This document shows positions 12,288 through 14,468 of a DNA stretch of 14,468 nt, in pieces. Both the position numbers and the translations under genes were made by a program. The DNA is from Beroe ovata (taxonomy: Eukaryota > Ctenophora > Nuda > Beroida > Beroidae). Location of the stretch: positions 2,620 to 17,087 of the forward strand of contig CAMPET010000439.1 in the NCBI GenBank assembly GCA_946803715.1, written 5' to 3'. Numbering within the stretch: the first letter of the stretch is position 1; every line of letters begins with the position of its first letter. The notes beneath the pieces are model-generated. The model saw only the letters and a list, made by a program, of their open reading frames with translations. It was not told where the DNA came from and ran no database searches.

Positions 12288-14414
12288 CTGAGGACGATAA
12301 ATTGGTTTCAGTACTAACTATGGAGAAGGGAGGAGAAATGAACAATTCATTCACAAAACACAATCATTTCTAATGAACAAATATCATGATTATACCTGGC
12401 TGACTGTGAGTGGCTCGAGGAGGGCGTCCACTTTCTCTGTACCGAATATAAGGAGTAGCTCCACCAGACAGAAAATACTCTGTTTCCTAACATTGGTTTC
12501 CACGTGCGAACACTGCGGACAGATTGAACCCGCCAGCTCGGATAATCTCGACTCTATCATCGGCTCCGACTCAGTGTTATTCTGCTTGAGTGTCTGCGGG
12601 GGTTGAGCTAGGGTAAGTTGTGGGTCATAGGATCACAAATCGAGTTAAAATACGACCTTTGACCAAATACAAAGGAAAGAGTGGCGCGCAAAATGATTCT
12701 GTGGGCTGGACTAGTGTATGTGGATATGCTGAAGTATTTGAAACGTACATGGTATAGCAGGTTGATAACTGCAAGTAGGACAGGATAAATCTCATGTTGC
12801 AACATGGGCACCACTAGGTTCAGGATAGCCTCCGTCTTGTACGTGATTATCAGGAGCTGATACAGGATCTCACTCTGGAATAAGCGAGTGTTGTTATAGA
12901 AACAACTAGTGAGGAGAAACTGTGATCGGAGTGAAAATTAGGGGGGGGGGTCAGTCAAATGCAGTCAATTCGCATTAGAACATGTCTGGATTTCGCAGAA
13001 AATGAGTACCCTTCTTTCTTTTTAACAAAAGTCTCCACCCCTTGCTCTCTCCCTAAGGGAGTTTTTACCCCCTCAAACTATCTGTGTAACAGCATTATCA
13101 TGACACTCACGTCTGCTTGTTGGAGCACACTTTTGGCCCGGACTATCTTAGTGACCACCTCCTCACAGTGATCTACCATGTAGCTAGGCTGGTACACCAG
13201 GAACTTGTTCAGTACTTTGAGTGCTTTCGTTACCAACTCCGTCTGAGAGAATGAGTAACTATCGTTAATACTTATAGCCACCCATTAGCAATTATCATTA
13301 ACCACAATGACCTCAGTATCAACTATTATACCATTAAACATAGTTATAGTATTTCCTCCAGATTGAAGTACAACTACACTCGCTATCAAATACTGATATC
13401 TGCTGGGACTTGGTACAATCTCCCCCTTCCCCCCTCTGTCCCACTTACATCATCATCCTCTGTACAACACAGGATAGCACTGAGCAGATCATAGCTATTC
13501 TCCTCAGTGATGAGCGTGTCCTCCTTGAGAATATTGAGTGTCTCGATCAGAGCAGCTGACTTATCAGCGGGCTGGCCACCCAGCAGTGCCTCCAGTACCG
13601 CGAACACTACGTTAGTTTCCGAGGCACTGCCGTTAAGCGAGGCAGCAGAGACAGAGAGGTGGGATTCATCATCCAGCACGCAGTTAGTACGGGGAGAGGC
13701 GGCGGCGCCAGACACACGGGATGTGTCGACAGCCGCCGCGGCGTTAGACATGTCCAGACTGTTGTGTAGAGTGGCGGCGAACTGGGAAAGGGGAGGAACT
13801 AGAGGTGAGATGGGAGGTTGATGTGAGCAAGTATCGGAATATAATCATTGATTGAGTATATCGGTTCATGGTAAACAACATTAAACACAGTTACAGCTCT
13901 ACCACTCAAAATGAGGTACTCACATCAGAATGAGTAGACGTATCCCTGTACCCGTTGTTACTGTTATTGACACGTTTTATCGGTGTGCTAGTCCTACTTC
14001 CAGCCCCCATTGAGTTGTGTATCTTTTGTTGAGGGGGTTGTTTGCTTATGGATGTCTCCAGGGTGTCTGGATTGATGTTTTCAGCGTCCATGTCATATGT
14101 AAAACTTCCCGGACTGGAACCAAACCTGGCAGAGATTACGTTGAGAAATTTGAGTGTTCTGTAAAGGGAAGGCTATAATATCAGACATGTATGTCGTATA
14201 TGACACGATTTAAAAACAGCCATTTCATCGGAACATATCATTGTGATTTTAAGTACCGCTGGTTGATAGCATCGAATAGTGATCCCGACTCATCGGACCC
14301 TGCACTGTGGGAATCCCTGATAATTCTGTTGTATCCGGGATAACCCATGAGCACCTCACTTTCGTGTGATTTCATGTCAGGGACAGCCTCCTGGAGCAGT
14401 GCTACACACTGACC
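12237..14414 (-). CDS. CLASP: CLASP-family microtubule protein, C-terminal 7 exons (5' end beyond window)
   Basis: C-terminal 399 residues of a CLIP-associating protein. In animals CLASPs bind microtubule plus ends and tubulin through TOG domains, and bind CLIP-170 and kinetochore partners through the C-terminal TOG-like domain; they suppress catastrophe. Seven exons close in frame (phases 2, 0, 0, 0, 0, 0) to a TGA at 12237. Family signs recalled from vertebrate CLASPs are a linker block SPGSFTYDMDAENIN, then the C-terminal HEAT-like domain with ALKVLNKFLVYQP, EIYPVLLAVINL, ETNVRKQSIFCLVEL and a short basic end KKLVYLYYNRHQ. The paralogue (CLASP1 or 2) is undefined and invertebrates usually have one. 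The TOG domains lie right of the window. Exons are listed separately. Confidence 0.9.
12396..12593 (-). CDS. CLASP: CLASP exon
   Basis: TLKQNNTESEPMIESRLSEL... to ...LLEPLTVSQ. Acceptor CCCCCGCAG|ACA, donor CAG|GTATAA, phase 0. ETNVRKQSIFCLVEL aligns with the conserved S.VRKA.VFCLVA helix near the CLASP C terminus. Confidence 0.94.
12749..12874 (-). CDS. CLASP: CLASP exon
   Basis: SEILYQLLIITYKTEAILN... to ...VINLLYH. Acceptor TATTCCAG|AGT, donor CAT|GTACGT, phase 0. HEIYPVLLAVI matches the family ADYPINLAAI-type helix. Confidence 0.92.
13111..13242 (-). CDS. CLASP: CLASP exon
   Basis: TELVTKALKVLNKFLVYQP... to ...KSVLQQAD. Acceptor TTCTCTCAG|ACG, donor GAC|GTGAGT, phase 0. ALKVL.....YQP is a CLASP landmark helix. 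Confidence 0.93.
13449..13781 (-). CDS. CLASP: CLASP exon (start of C-terminal domain)
   Basis: FAATLHNSLDMSNAAAAV... to ...LCCTEDDD. Acceptor CTTTCCCAG|TTC, donor GAT|GTAAGT, phase 0. The first half is an Ala/Ser-rich linker. From VVFAVLEALLGGQ onward it matches the first helices of the CLASP C-terminal domain. GC-rich compared with its surroundings, which also opens a plus-strand shadow frame. Confidence 0.92.
13924..14125 (-). CDS. CLASP: CLASP exon (linker)
   Basis: FGSSPGSFTYDMDAENINP... to ...YRDTSTHSD. Acceptor CTGCCAG|G (phase 2), donor GAT|GTGAGT (phase 0). Low-complexity Ser/Thr/Asn linker; the SPGSF.YD...EN block matches the conserved motif before the C-terminal domain of CLASPs. 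Confidence 0.88.
14257..14414 (-). CDS. CLASP: CLASP exon (first seen)
   Basis: GQCVALLQEAVPDMK... to ...SLFDAINQ plus two bases. The acceptor CTCTCCCCAG|GGT follows a long pyrimidine tract (14421-14468, CT-rich on the minus strand); donor CG|GTACTT, phase 2. Probably the end of a TOG domain followed by a Ser/Asp-rich linker. This is the least conserved of the seven exons, and it is accepted because its phase and position fit. Confidence 0.75.
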
Positions 14415-14468
14415 CTGGGGAGAGGGGAAGGGGTGTGTGAGGGAGGGGGGTGCGTGAGGGGAGGGGGG

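Noticed and set aside
13507-13821. Plus-strand 104-codon Ser/Ala-rich frame
   Set aside because: Antisense to the GC-rich CLASP exon at 13449-13781, a composition effect.

Overview
The window is nuclear DNA from an animal (metazoan), most likely an invertebrate. The genes are split into many short exons with GT-AG introns, there are no bacterial-style operons, and the intergenic DNA is AT-rich with simple repeats and a tRNA-derived repeat. The species cannot be named from the sequence. Three single N bases (2858, 4378, 9278) look like contig joins, and two of them sit between near-duplicate sequences, so part of the layout is probably an assembly artefact.

All recognised genes lie on the minus strand. 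(1) Positions 365-8729 hold 15 exons of an importin-13 (karyopherin-beta family) gene, from the start codon to codon 819. Its last part lies beyond position 1. The reading frame closes exactly across all 15 exons. (2) Its long twelfth intron (1257-4704) holds an intronless gene on the same strand for a secreted 302-residue protein with degenerate EF-hand-like segments. This gene is present twice (1727-2635 and 3071-3979) within two 1343-bp copies that differ at one base and are separated by one N. (3) Positions 12237-14414 hold the last seven exons of a CLASP-family microtubule plus-end protein, whose 5' part lies beyond the right edge.

The 3.5 kb between the importin-13 start and the CLASP stop (8730-12236) holds no gene I can support. 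In order it has a diverged repeat pair around the N at 9278, an AT-rich stretch, a tRNA-like sequence with perfect 60-bp inverted arms, a hairpin with ATAGGCCCT arms, a GCGC-rich patch with a TATA-like motif, and plain AT-rich DNA that probably includes the CLASP 3' UTR.

The most interesting observations are the nested secreted-protein gene and its suspicious duplication, a 21-bp minisatellite that supplies the splice acceptor of importin-13 exon 13 and repeats that acceptor in frame, and the fold-back tRNA-like element. Importin-13 (nuclear transport) and CLASP (microtubule dynamics) have no evident functional link, so their adjacency looks incidental.
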